Position numbers and translations under genes: made by a program. Shown piece by piece: positions 1-8,424 of a stretch of 64,000 nt of DNA. Each line of letters begins with the position of its first letter. The first letter of the stretch is position 1. Origin of the DNA: Neisseria macacae ATCC 33926 (GTDB lineage: Bacteria; Pseudomonadota; Gammaproteobacteria; Burkholderiales; Neisseriaceae); NCBI RefSeq assembly GCF_022749495.1, contig NZ_CP094241.1:2170001-2234000 (forward strand), written 5' to 3'. The notes below the pieces were generated by a model that was not told where the DNA came from, searched no databases, and was given only the letters and a program-made list of their open reading frames with translations.

Positions 1-129
1 GCGGCGCAACTGGCGTTCTTCCGCGAACAATCGTCCAAACTCGCCCCCGCGCTGGGCGTGAACTACATCGTCGAAGCCGACGAGCAAACCGCCATGCTGC
101 GGGCGGAAGAAGCGTTGAAGATCGTCTGA
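1..129 (+). CDS. C-terminal end of an unidentified protein (partial)
   Basis: The window opens inside a reading frame that gives 42 residues before a TGA at 127-129. The visible tail is hydrophilic and probably helical, ending ...EEALKIV. I do not recognise the family. The stop codon lies inside a one-mismatch copy of the uptake sequence (ATCGTCTGAA), a common arrangement in this genome. A Correia repeat starts 29 bases downstream. The frame is open with coding-like composition, but the function is unknown. Confidence 0.55.
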   Translation, partial: AAQLAFFREQSSKLAPALGVNYIVEADEQTAMLRAEEALKIV

Positions 130-158
130 AAACAGAATCCATGCTCCGGCAGCGGCTT

Positions 159-315
159 TATAGTGGATTAACTTTAAATCAGGACAAGGCGACGAAGTCG
201 CAGACAGTGCAGATAGTATGGAACCGATTCACTTGGTACTTCAGCACCTTAGAGAATCGTTCTCTTTGAGCTAAGGCGAGGCAACGCCGTACTGGTTTAA
301 AGTTAATCCACTATA
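159..315. repeat. Correia repeat enclosed element (CREE), full-length, 157 bp
   Basis: The element begins TATAGTGGATTAACTTTAAA and ends with its inverted complement, TTTAAAGTTAATCCACTATA. The core contains the canonical stretch around GAATCGTTCTCTTTGAGC. The length fits the roughly 150-156 bp full-length class. Correia elements are MITE-like, insert at TA, and are known to carry promoters and IHF sites. This copy lies between the partial gene and the reductase gene at 411. Confidence 0.93.
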
Positions 316-410
316 TCATTCAGCCTTGCCTGCCCGATACAGATTTGAGCAACCCGACATTCGTTTGATAGCATGGGAACACTCGGCAACTGACTTTCAG
401 GAGTACAAAA

Positions 411-986
411 ATGTCATTTACCACAATCATTTATGCCCACCCGTACGATCAAAGCTTCAATCACGGCATTTTGCGGCGCGTACAGCAACTGTTGGACGAA
501 AAAGGCGAAAAATACCGGCTGATCGACTTATACGCAGACGGCTTCAACCCCGCCTACACCAAAGAAGAGCTTGCCCTGTTCAACCAAGGCAAAGCCCTTG
601 ACCCGCTGGTTTTACATTATCAAGAACTCTTGAAAACCACCAACCGACTGATTTTCATCTTCCCGATCTGGTGGGCGGACATGCCCGCCATCGTCAAAGG
701 ATTTGAAGACAAAGTTTTCCTAAAAACATTCGCCTACGTCCCGACTGCCACAGGCTTGAAAGGCAACCTATCCCATATCAAAGAAGCACTGGTCATCAGC
801 ACGTCCACCGCCCCCACATGGTATCTGAAATGGTTTGGCGGCAACGGCATCGGCAAAGCGATGGTGGGACACACGCTCAAAGGCATCGGTATCGCCAAAC
901 GCCGTTGGCTCAACTTCGGCAATATGGACAAATCCACCGACGAACAGCGGCAGGCGTTTTTGGCAGATTTGAGCCGAAGCGTGTAA
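411..986 (+). CDS. NAD(P)H-dependent oxidoreductase, flavodoxin-like fold
   Basis: This 191-residue protein belongs to the NAD(P)H quinone oxidoreductase family (KefF/YwrO/NQO-like), cytosolic FMN or FAD enzymes that reduce quinones or related acceptors. The N-terminal IIYAHPYDQSFNHGI is the flavin-phosphate loop after the first strand. FIFPIWWADMPAIVKGFEDKVF near residues 82-103 is the typical FPxWWxxxPAxLKxxxDRV flavin-contact region. Length is typical. An AGGAG ribosome site lies about 8 bases before the ATG. It stands alone, 16 bases from the convergent SDR gene. The exact substrate cannot be read from the sequence. Confidence 0.88.
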   Translation: MSFTTIIYAHPYDQSFNHGILRRVQQLLDEKGEKYRLIDLYADGFNPAYTKEELALFNQGKALDPLVLHYQELLKTTNRLIFIFPIWWADMPAIVKGFEDKVFLKTFAYVPTATGLKGNLSHIKEALVISTSTAPTWYLKWFGGNGIGKAMVGHTLKGIGIAKRRWLNFGNMDKSTDEQRQAFLADLSRSV

Positions 987-1001
987 TCTTCAGGCGGTCT
1001 C

Positions 1002-1763
1002 TTACTTCACCGCCGAATTTCCGCCGTCCGCAAACAACGCCGTACCCGTTACAAAGCTGCCCATCGGGCTAATAAGGAACAAAATCGCGGCGGCAATTTC
1101 TTCGGGGCGGGCGATGCGTTTGACCGCATGCAACCCTTCCGCCCATGCCCGCTGCTGCGGGTCGGTAGTCATCATTTCCGTATCCGTACCGCCGGGAAGC
1201 AGGGCATTGGCGCGGATACCTTGGGCGGCATAATCGGCGGTGATGCCTTTTGCCAGAGCAGCAAGTGCGGCTTTGGCGCAGCCGTAGGCGGTTTTGTTCG
1301 GCAGGGCACAACTGGTGCCGACAAAGCTAGACGTGAACACAATCGCGCCACCACCGCGTGCGAGCATAAGGGGAATTTGGCTGCGCGCGCCAAGAAAGGC
1401 AGCGGTTAGGTTGCCGTCCAGCGTATCACGCCATTCGTCGGGCGAGATGTCGGCCAAAGGTTTGTATGCACCGATAATGCCTGCATTGTTGACGGCAATA
1501 TCTAGGCCACCGAACTCTCGTTCTGCCGCGCGGACGACGGCTTCGTGCGTTTCAGGCAGCGCCGCGTCGCCTGCAACAGCAACAGCTCGTCCGCCGCGTG
1601 CGCGTATCAGGGCTGCGGTTTCCTCCAGCTTGTCGGCACGGCGGGCGCATAAGACAACGTTTGCGCCGTGCTCCGCCAACAGCAGTGCAACCGCGCGACC
1701 GATACCCGACGACGCGCCGATAACGGCGGCGGTTTTATTGTTCAAATTTAATAAGCTTGACAT
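1002..1763 (-). CDS. Short-chain dehydrogenase/reductase (SDR) family oxidoreductase
   Basis: This 253-residue classical SDR has the cofactor motif GASSGIG at residues 16-22, NNAG at 92-95, and the catalytic Ser145, Tyr160 and Lys164 in YGCAK. The C-terminal GTALFADGGNS is the usual end of FabG-like members. An Arg pair after the second strand (CARR, 39-42) suggests a preference for NADP(H). AAGGA precedes the ATG. It diverges from the ada-like gene, and a near-perfect 18-bp inverted repeat lies in the shared upstream region. The substrate is not predictable. The family assignment is firm. Confidence 0.9.
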   Translation of the reverse strand: MSSLLNLNNKTAAVIGASSGIGRAVALLLAEHGANVVLCARRADKLEETAALIRARGGRAVAVAGDAALPETHEAVVRAAEREFGGLDIAVNNAGIIGAYKPLADISPDEWRDTLDGNLTAAFLGARSQIPLMLARGGGAIVFTSSFVGTSCALPNKTAYGCAKAALAALAKGITADYAAQGIRANALLPGGTDTEMMTTDPQQRAWAEGLHAVKRIARPEEIAAAILFLISPMGSFVTGTALFADGGNSAVK

Positions 1764-1822
1764 AACGTTCCTTACATATGCGGTTAAAGACGATGCAAGT
1801 TTAAGGAAGTCGCGATATAAAG

Positions 1823-1884
1823 ACGACCCGATTATTGATGAATTTCAGACAGACAAACAATTTTTCCATCAACAATCGGGTCGT
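1823..1884. promoter_or_regulatory. Long inverted repeat between divergent SDR and ada-like genes
   Basis: Arms at 1823-1840 (ACGACCCGATTATTGATG) and 1867-1884 are complementary at 17 of 18 positions around a 26-base loop. The right arm ends 50 bases before the ada-like start. It is not an uptake sequence or a Correia end. It could be an operator or a hairpin in the ada leader. Nothing in the window decides between these. Confidence 0.4.
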
Positions 1885-1934
1885 TTCTTGTCGGCTTTCA
1901 GGCTATCCTATCCCATACAACGACAGGATAATTT

Positions 1935-2768
1935 ATGAACTTAAATCAAACCCGCCAATTCCTCCGCATTGCCCGCGCCATCGAATACCTTTACGACCAT
2001 GCCGCCGAACAGCCCGATTTGGCGCAAGTGGCGGCGGCAGTGCACATCAGTCCCGAACATTTGCAGCGCGAATTTTCCGCATGGGCGGGCATCAGCCCGA
2101 AAAAAATGCTGCAACACATCAGTATCAGCCGTGCCAAAGAAGCCCTGAAAAACAGCGAAAGCGTGGCGGAAGCGGCGCACAGCGGCGGACTGAGCGGCAC
2201 GGGGCGGCTGCACGACTTATTTGTCGGCATCGAAAAAATGACTCCGGGTGAATACAAAAACGGCGGAGCAGGCCTGCAAATCCATTACAGCCTGATTCCC
2301 GGCCCCTTCGGCGACCTGTTGGCAGCGGCAACAGACAAAGGCATCTGCTTCATGCGTTTTTCAGACGACCCCTCCGCCGCACTGGACGAATTGCGCGCCG
2401 AATATCCGAACGCCCGCCTAACCGAACGGGAAACCGCATTCCACCGCCAGGTCGCTGACATCTTCCGCACCCGGCACGGCCGCATTACCCTGCACATCAA
2501 AGGCACACCCTTCCAGCTCAAAGTATGGCAGGCCTTGCTCGATATTCCCGCAGGCAGCCTGCAAAGCTACGGCACAGTGGCGCAGGCCGTCGGTTCGCCC
2601 AACGCCGCGCGAGCCGTTGGGACGGCCATCGGGCAGAATCCCGTTGCATTACTCATCCCCTGCCATCGCGTCATCCGCGAAAGCGGCATCATCGGCGGCT
2701 ACCGCTGGCAACGCGGGCGCAAAATGGCGATATTGGCGCACGAATTGGGAGACGCTGATGACGCTTGA
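1935..2768 (+). CDS. Ada-like AraC-type regulator fused to O6-alkylguanine-DNA alkyltransferase
   Basis: This 277-residue fusion has an AraC-type helix-turn-helix domain at about 10-108 (AAVHISPEHLQREFSAW is the recognition region) and an Ogt/AGT methyltransferase domain at about 115-272. The acceptor motif PCHRV lies at 242-246 with Cys243 as the suicidal methyl acceptor. It removes methyl groups from O6-methylguanine. Compared with E. coli Ada it lacks the N-terminal zinc domain that accepts methyl-phosphotriester groups, so how it would sense damage is unclear. It overlaps the next gene, alkB, by 11 bases, which indicates a repair operon. Confidence 0.9.
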   Translation: MNLNQTRQFLRIARAIEYLYDHAAEQPDLAQVAAAVHISPEHLQREFSAWAGISPKKMLQHISISRAKEALKNSESVAEAAHSGGLSGTGRLHDLFVGIEKMTPGEYKNGGAGLQIHYSLIPGPFGDLLAAATDKGICFMRFSDDPSAALDELRAEYPNARLTERETAFHRQVADIFRTRHGRITLHIKGTPFQLKVWQALLDIPAGSLQSYGTVAQAVGSPNAARAVGTAIGQNPVALLIPCHRVIRESGIIGGYRWQRGRKMAILAHELGDADDA

Positions 2769-3384
2769 CCTCTTCCCAGAAACCGCCAACCCGCACGCCA
2801 ACCTGCTGCCCTACGACGGCATCGTCAGCAATTTCGGACGGATTTTCACCATCGCCGAAGCCGACCGTTATTTTGAAATTTTGCAGCGCGATATTCCCTG
2901 GCGGCACGACGAAGCCGTGATATACGGCAAACACATCATCACCGCCCGCGAAGTCGCGTGGTACGGCGACACGTCCTACAACTACGGTTATTCCGGCGCA
3001 AACCGCATCGCCCTGCCGTGGAGCGGCGTCTTGCCCGAGCTCAAAAACCGCGTGGAAGCCGCCATCACCGACATCTGCCCCACCCGCTTCAACTCCTGCC
3101 TGCTCAACCGCTACAACAACGGCAACGAAGGCATGGCGTGGCACAGCGATGAAGGACAAGGTCTAGCCAAAGACAGTGCCATCGCCTCCCTCAGCCTCGG
3201 CGCAACGCGCAAATTTGCCTTCAAACACAAAGAAAGCAAGGAAAAACGCGAAATGTGGCTGGAACACGGCCAGCTCATTGTGATGCATGGCGAAACGCAG
3301 AAACACTGGCTGCACACCATCCTAAAAAGCACCCGCATCCAAGAGCCGCGGATTAATCTGACGTTTCGGGTGATGAAAGGATAA
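2758..3384 (+). CDS. alkB: AlkB-family alpha-ketoglutarate-dependent DNA repair dioxygenase
   Basis: The 208-residue product is an Fe(II)/2-oxoglutarate dioxygenase that oxidatively removes 1-methyladenine and 3-methylcytosine lesions. Iron ligands are His129 and Asp131 (WHSDE) and His186 (HWLH). RINLTFR at 198-204 supplies the 2-oxoglutarate arginines. The NRYNNGNEGMAWHSDE block and HWLH resemble the compact ALKBH2-like group. I chose the ATG at 2758, inside the 3' end of the ada-like gene, because it follows GGGAG closely; the 47 codons upstream in frame only shadow that gene. Translational coupling with the alkyltransferase is likely. Confidence 0.93.
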   Translation: MTLDLFPETANPHANLLPYDGIVSNFGRIFTIAEADRYFEILQRDIPWRHDEAVIYGKHIITAREVAWYGDTSYNYGYSGANRIALPWSGVLPELKNRVEAAITDICPTRFNSCLLNRYNNGNEGMAWHSDEGQGLAKDSAIASLSLGATRKFAFKHKESKEKREMWLEHGQLIVMHGETQKHWLHTILKSTRIQEPRINLTFRVMKG

Positions 3385-3464
3385 AAAGGGGCTGCTTTTT
3401 TCCATTTCAGACAGCCCCCGAAAGTCGTCTGAAAAACTGCTTGAAAATGTAAAACAGAAAAGCC

Positions 3465-3498
3465 GTAGGTCGTCTGAAACGTTTTTCAGACGACCTAC
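3465..3498 (+). terminator. Uptake-sequence hairpin after alkB
   Basis: GTAGGTCGTCTGAAAC faces its inverted complement directly, giving a stem of about 16 bp with almost no loop. A single uptake sequence also lies at about 3422-3434. Confidence 0.7.
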
Positions 3499-3541
3499 CG
3501 CACCCACATCATTCCCGTACACTCGCAATAGGGAGCCATCC

Positions 3542-4774
3542 ATGTCCCAACAAACCCCGACATCCCCCGCCCCGCGCGACTGGCTGCTGCTTATCGGCGG
3601 CAGCACCTACAAATTCACGCTGACCGGTTTTTATCTGGTCGCGCTGGTCGCCATTTTGAAAAACCACGGTTACAGCCTAAACCAACTGAGCTGGATACAT
3701 TTAATCGGTGGTATCGAAGCGGCGAAGGTGTTGTTTGCCGCGCTGATGGAGCGGCGGCCGGCGGGGCGGTTCGGGCGGTTTCGCGGCTGGCTGCTGGCGG
3801 CGACGCTGGGGCTTTCGGCGGTGTTCGGGCTTATGGCCTGCACCGACATCACGCAGAACTTCCCGCTGCTTTTGATCTGCTGCGTACTGCTCTCGGCGAT
3901 GTCGGCGGTGTACGGCTGCGCGATGCTGGGCTTGTCGTGCATCGTCCTGCCGCACCGCGAACGCGGTTTCGGCGGCGTGATTCAGACGATGGCGGCGCGC
4001 GGCGGCAAGATGATCGGCGGTGCGCTGGTGTTGTGGCTGTATCAGGAATATGGACAGACTGCGGCAGCGGGCTTTATGCTGGCGTTCAGCCTGCTTATGC
4101 TGCTGCAACTCTTGTGCTACCGCGAGCCGGAAAGCCCGACGGCGCAAGGCGGTTTGACGGCGTTGGCGGCTCGGCTGGTCTCCTTTTGGCGGCAGTCTGA
4201 AACGGGCTGGCGGTGGCTGTTTTTGCTGTTTGCCGTTGCCGCTCCGTATGCATTTTCGGCAGCGACTTTTGTGCCCAAGCTGGCGGATTTGGGCTTCACT
4301 CCGAAGCAGACGGGCGGGATTCTGGCGGTGGGCATTCCTGTTGCCTGCCTGATTGTTACGCCGCTGTCGGGCTGGTTTTCGCGCAATTATCCGCGCCGCA
4401 AACTCGTGTTCCTGCTCTACGCGCTGCAACTGCCGCTGTTGGCGTCCATGACCGCCATCGACGCGCTCGCCCGCGTCCACCCTTGGCTGCCGCCCGCACA
4501 AATCATCGCCCTGAGCCTGAGCTACACGCTGCTGCTGCCGGTGATACTGGCGTTGGTGATGGACAAATCCGACCGCGCCACCGCCGCACTCGACAGCAGC
4601 CTGCAATTTTCCGTGGTTCTGCTCGGCAGTTACGCGGCCGGTTTCGCCGCCCTGCGACTGGCAAAGGCGGTCGGCTATGCCGATGCGTACTGGGCGGCGG
4701 TGGGCCTGGCCGTATTGGCGGGCGGGCTGCTGTATGCGTGCCGAGGCTTGTTTGATTCAGACGAGCCGTCATGA
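3542..4774 (+). CDS. MFS permease, RhtX/FptX- or AmpG-like
   Basis: This 410-residue, roughly 12-helix inner-membrane transporter shows an MFS-like internal duplication, with a cytoplasmic loop near residues 195-225 (REPESPTAQGG...RQSETGW) between the halves. The opening LLLIGGSTYKFTLTGFYLVALVAILKNHGYSLNQLSWIH matches permeases that import muropeptides or siderophores (AmpG, RhtX/FptX), where the segment after the first helix names the clade. No siderophore genes lie nearby, so the substrate is open. It is flanked by an uptake-sequence terminator and a small hairpin at about 4782-4802, and is probably transcribed alone. Confidence 0.75.
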   Translation: MSQQTPTSPAPRDWLLLIGGSTYKFTLTGFYLVALVAILKNHGYSLNQLSWIHLIGGIEAAKVLFAALMERRPAGRFGRFRGWLLAATLGLSAVFGLMACTDITQNFPLLLICCVLLSAMSAVYGCAMLGLSCIVLPHRERGFGGVIQTMAARGGKMIGGALVLWLYQEYGQTAAAGFMLAFSLLMLLQLLCYREPESPTAQGGLTALAARLVSFWRQSETGWRWLFLLFAVAAPYAFSAATFVPKLADLGFTPKQTGGILAVGIPVACLIVTPLSGWFSRNYPRRKLVFLLYALQLPLLASMTAIDALARVHPWLPPAQIIALSLSYTLLLPVILALVMDKSDRATAALDSSLQFSVVLLGSYAAGFAALRLAKAVGYADAYWAAVGLAVLAGGLLYACRGLFDSDEPS

Positions 4775-4968
4775 AAACCCCGCACCTTCGTATTTGAGGT
4801 GCAACGGTTTCCCGAATAAAAACAGGACACATCATCTACAACCCTTCTGAGCGATCCCCACTTTCAGACGACGTTTCCTTTTAAATCGAAATAGAACTTT
4901 TCAGCGGTTGCATTGCCTATTATGTTTTACCGTTCAAAATGACAGATCATTTCAAAAGGAACATATTA

Positions 4969-6355
4969 ATGTCAGAAACTGTTACCTACGATCCCTCCCG
5001 CTACGGTGCCAAAGCCGCATACACGACTTATGAAGCCGACCAGGGTACACTCTCAGCAGGTGCAACAGTCAAAAAAGCCTCTTCCACACACTCCACTGCC
5101 CACGAAGCCAGCAAACAGTCTTACGTTGACCTGCCGGTCAATGCCGCCGTTTCGTTTACAGCAAAGGCGGATGCGGATGCCTCCACCCTCCGCTATACCG
5201 TTCCCGACGGGGCAACCGGCAAAGTTGAAATCCAAGTAAACGGCAAACCCGTAGCCAACCTTGATTTATCATCAAAACACAACTGGCAGTATTTGGAAAA
5301 TTATGAGCACCACAAAGGCGAAGACATCAAAATCCACGATACGCCTGCTGCCGACCGTGTCGCCCGCTTCCAGTTCGACGAAGTAGGTACGCTGTTGAAA
5401 AATACATCCATCCAAAGCGGCGATACCGTTACCATCGTCAACAAATCAGGCAACACCCCGGTCGGTATCGACTTCGTTGAATTGGAAAAAGCCCCTGCCG
5501 CAATCAAACAGCCCGCAAACAGTGTCAGCATTACCGATTTCGGCGCAAAAGCAAACGACGGAATCGATGATTCAAAAGCCCTGACGGAGGCAATCGAATC
5601 GGCAAAAACCTCCGGAAAATCCATTTACATTCCCGAAGGGCAGTTTGATTTCGACCACCAGCTCCACATCTATGCCCCTAAAGGAATCAGCATCGGCGGC
5701 GCCGGCAGGTGGCATACCAAACTGCATTTCACGAGCGAGGAACCGCCCGTTTTTGAAAACGGCACAGTGAAAAAAGGCGGCGGCATCGTGTTTGAACACG
5801 GCAGCAATAATATTGATTTCGGCAATCTGTCGATGGATTCAAATTTGACATCCCGTTTCCACCAACAAGCCAACTACAAAGGCATTTCCGGCACTTTGGG
5901 CAAAGGCTCGTCCATCCACGACATCGCCATTGAGCATTTTGAAGTAGGCATCTGGACCGGCGATTACGCCAAAGTGGACAATGAACACCCACTGCACTAC
6001 ACAGACGGACTGACCGCCTCCAACGCCCTCATCAGGAACAATCTCGCAGACGGCATTAATTTTGCACAGGGAACCAGCCATTCGACCGTCATCAATTCCA
6101 ACATCCGAGGCAACGGTGACGACGGTCTGGCGACATGGTCGAGCATTGCAGACCAAACAGAATCCAAAGTAGCCGAAAACAACCGTTTTCTGAACAATAC
6201 CGTCGAACTCGGCTGGCGCGCAGCAGGCATCGGCATCTTCGGTGGCGCCGGACATGAAGTAGCCGGCAACCTGATTCGCGACAATGCCGCATGGTCGGGC
6301 ATACGCCTCAACACCGTTTTCCAAGGACACAATTTTGACCTGAACAAAAAAGGTA
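4969..6355 (+). pseudogene. 5' part of IS-interrupted RTX beta-helix protein, alpha-1,3-glucanase (GH87)-like
   Basis: This is the first 462 codons of an 850-residue protein split by an IS630-family element; its other half starts at 7259. AAAGGA lies 8 bases before the chosen ATG, and there is no Sec signal peptide. Residues 50-173 form a carbohydrate-binding-like beta-sandwich. The beta-helix begins at about 187 with the Pectate_lyase_3 signature VSITDFGAKANDGIDDSKAL. ADGIN (Asp361) and NGDDGLATWSS (Asp384-Asp385) resemble the catalytic aspartates of GH87 alpha-1,3-glucanases, an inference from remembered family motifs. As it stands, translation ends 8 bases into the IS at 6364-6366, removing the rest of the helix and the RTX tail. 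Confidence 0.8.
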
Positions 6356-6358
6356 TAG

Positions 6359-6952
6359 TCAATTAAAATCAAAATAGGACAGTAACGCATTGTCAAATCG
6401 GGCGTAATCAGACAATACGGTTCGCAGATACCGCTTAATATTCGCCCACACCTTCTCAATCGGGTTGAGCTCAGGTGAATAAGGTGCAAGAGGCAATACC
6501 TTATGTCCCCATTTTTCCGCCATTTCCCGTAAGACACCCATACGGTGAAATCGCGCATTATCTAAAATAATCACCGATTTTTGAGTCAATGCGGGCAGTA
6601 GGCATTGCTGAAACCACGCTTCAAAAAAGACTCCGGTCATCGTATTTTGATAAACCATCGGAGCAATCAGCCGGTTGCCGACTTGTGCGGACACCAGAGA
6701 TAAGCGTCGGTATCTTTTTCCACTTATCTGCGCTTTCACTATTTGCCCTTTCGGGCTGCGGGCATAGGGACGGAACAGGTAGCGGTCAAATCCTGTTTCA
6801 TCCAAATAAACACGTTGGTAGTCGGGAAATTCGGCCAGTTGTGTCAAATAATGCGTCACTTTGACCGGGTCTTGTTCTTTGTAAGTGGTGGTCTTTTTTT
6901 GCGCGTCATCCCCATCTGTTTGAGTGCATAGCAAACGGCGGCTGGCGTACAA
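6359..6952 (-). CDS. IS630-family transposase, C-terminal frame (DDE catalytic part)
   Basis: This frame carries the DDE nuclease core: YLDETGF (first Asp), IILDNARFH (second Asp), and SPELNPIEKVW (Glu). All three catalytic residues are present and the spacing is normal for the family. The first ATG, about 30 codons before the true start of homology, is probably not used. Expression more likely comes from a -1 shift at the A7 run, giving a product of about 280 residues. The element looks intact enough to be active. Confidence 0.9.
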   Translation of the reverse strand: MYASRRLLCTQTDGDDAQKKTTTYKEQDPVKVTHYLTQLAEFPDYQRVYLDETGFDRYLFRPYARSPKGQIVKAQISGKRYRRLSLVSAQVGNRLIAPMVYQNTMTGVFFEAWFQQCLLPALTQKSVIILDNARFHRMGVLREMAEKWGHKVLPLAPYSPELNPIEKVWANIKRYLRTVLSDYARFDNALLSYFDFN

Positions 6953-7206
6953 TCAAAATGTTTGGCGATTTCATGCAGATAGGCATCCGGATGTTGCCCA
7001 ACATATTGAGCCAGTTTTTGCCTATCCAATTTGACGGCATTTAGACCGGTAACTTGATGTTTTAGGCTGCCTGTTTGTTTTTTAAGGCGAATCCACAGGT
7101 AAAGCGTGTTTCTTGACAAGTTAAACGTTGCTGCGGTTTGGCTGATGTTTTTGCATTGTTCGTAATAGTTTAAAGCTTTGTTTCTTAAGTCCGCAGAGTA
7201 TGCCAT
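6856..7206 (-). CDS. IS630-family transposase, N-terminal frame (DNA-binding part)
   Basis: These 116 codons encode a helix-turn-helix domain: MAYSADLRNKALNYYEQ, then ISQTAATFNLSRNTLYLW, followed by a second winged-helix-like segment HPDAYLHEIAKHFDCTPAAVCYALKQ. This is the usual paired HTH of IS630 transposases. The frame ends shortly after a run of seven A on the minus strand (T7 at 6894-6900). A -1 slip there would join it to the catalytic frame, a known way for IS elements to make full-length transposase. The split could instead be an inactivating mutation. Confidence 0.88.
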   Translation of the reverse strand: MAYSADLRNKALNYYEQCKNISQTAATFNLSRNTLYLWIRLKKQTGSLKHQVTGLNAVKLDRQKLAQYVGQHPDAYLHEIAKHFDCTPAAVCYALKQMGMTRKKRPPLTKNKTRSK

Positions 7207-7258
7207 GGTTAGACCTTAAAAATTGAGTATTGTACCATTTTGTTTTTAATTGACTATA

Positions 7259-8424
7259 TTTCGGTTCGGGACAATCTGTTAATCGGCAACGGTACCCGCG
7301 CCGACACATACGGACGCGAAAAAGGCTCTATCGACTTTGAAGAAGAGCATGGCGCAATCAAAAACGTCAAAGTCGAAAACAACATCATCGCCGACAACCT
7401 GTCCGACACAGCCATCACTAAAACATTGCCGATTTCAAACGGCAAAGGCATCGCCCTATCCGGCAACAACATCATCGGAAATGCGGCGGTTTCTGCCCCG
7501 TCCGCCGTTGATCATCCGGAAAAAGTTACCTCCATTACCCGTCAGGAACTCAGCAATATTCCCGATCAAAATTATTATTACGCCAACGAAACCACCGGCT
7601 TCAAATCCGTCAGCGTTACCTATATTACAGGCACGGCAGGCAGCGACAGCATCAAAGGCACAGACGGCATAGACCATATTGACGGCAAAAGCGGCGACGA
7701 CAACATTTATGCCGGTGGCGGCAACGATACCGTATTCGTCAGCGGTGGAACCAACTTCATCAGTGGCGGCGATGGCGACGATATCGTCAGAGGCGGCGAC
7801 GGCAGAGATACCGTCAATGGAGATTCGGGAAACGATGTGATTTTCGGCAACGGTGGAGACGACCATCTCAATGGTGGGGCGGGCAATGATACGTTGTTCG
7901 GCGGCGAAAACAACGATGTCTTTTATGGCGAGTCGGGCAAAGACGTGCTGTATGGCGGCTCAGGCGACGACTTACTGTTTGGCGGTTTAAACGACGATAT
8001 CCTGTATGGCGGCGCAGGGAATGATACCTATGTCTTCTGCTTCGGAGAGGGACACGACACCATTTCCGACAATCACGGCAACAACGCCCTCCAATTCGGA
8101 CAAGGCATCGCCGTCAAGGATTTGCATATCCATGCAAGCACCGACGCAAACGGTTCAATCGATTGGAAAATCACCATTGCCAACTCAGGCGGCAAAATCA
8201 CCATCGACAACCAATATCTCAAAGGCAGCAACACCGCTGCTGTCGGAGAATTCCGATTTGACGAAGGGACATTTACCGTAGAAACCCTGCTGGACAAACT
8301 GTCGGCAAGCGGTCAAACCGGCGGGTTTGAAACGGTCAACAGCGGAGTCGGCAGCTTTAGTTACAGTTCCGATACGGCAAACGTGCAGCACTACGATGCC
8401 GTAACGCAACCGACAATTTTATAG
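7259..8424 (+). pseudogene. 3' part of IS-interrupted RTX beta-helix protein (end of helix plus calcium-binding repeats)
   Basis: This continues the gene interrupted at 6355; the join reads KKG-ISVRDNLLIGNG. It has no start of its own. It contains the last beta-helix rungs and then a block of about a dozen GGxGxDxxx nonapeptides (for example GGDGDDIVR, GGAGNDTLF, GGSGDDLLF). These are RTX repeats that bind calcium and mark type I secretion substrates. A hemolysin-related domain follows (ALQFGQGIAVKDLHI ... FRFDEGTFTVETLL). With the 5' part it would be an 850-residue exported glycan-active enzyme. No type I secretion genes lie in the window. Confidence 0.85.

Larger units (their letters stand above)
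6356..7256 (-). mobile_element. IS630-family insertion sequence, about 0.9 kb
   Basis: The ends are inverted repeats reading inward TAGTCAATTAAAA on both sides, and the target TA is duplicated at 6354-6355 and 7257-7258. This is the hallmark of IS630/Tc1-mariner elements. It carries two overlapping minus-strand frames for one transposase. Removing the element and one TA rejoins the flanking gene in frame exactly (1387 + 1166 nt = 851 codons), so both ends are placed to the base. The left end also resembles Correia repeat ends. Confidence 0.93.
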
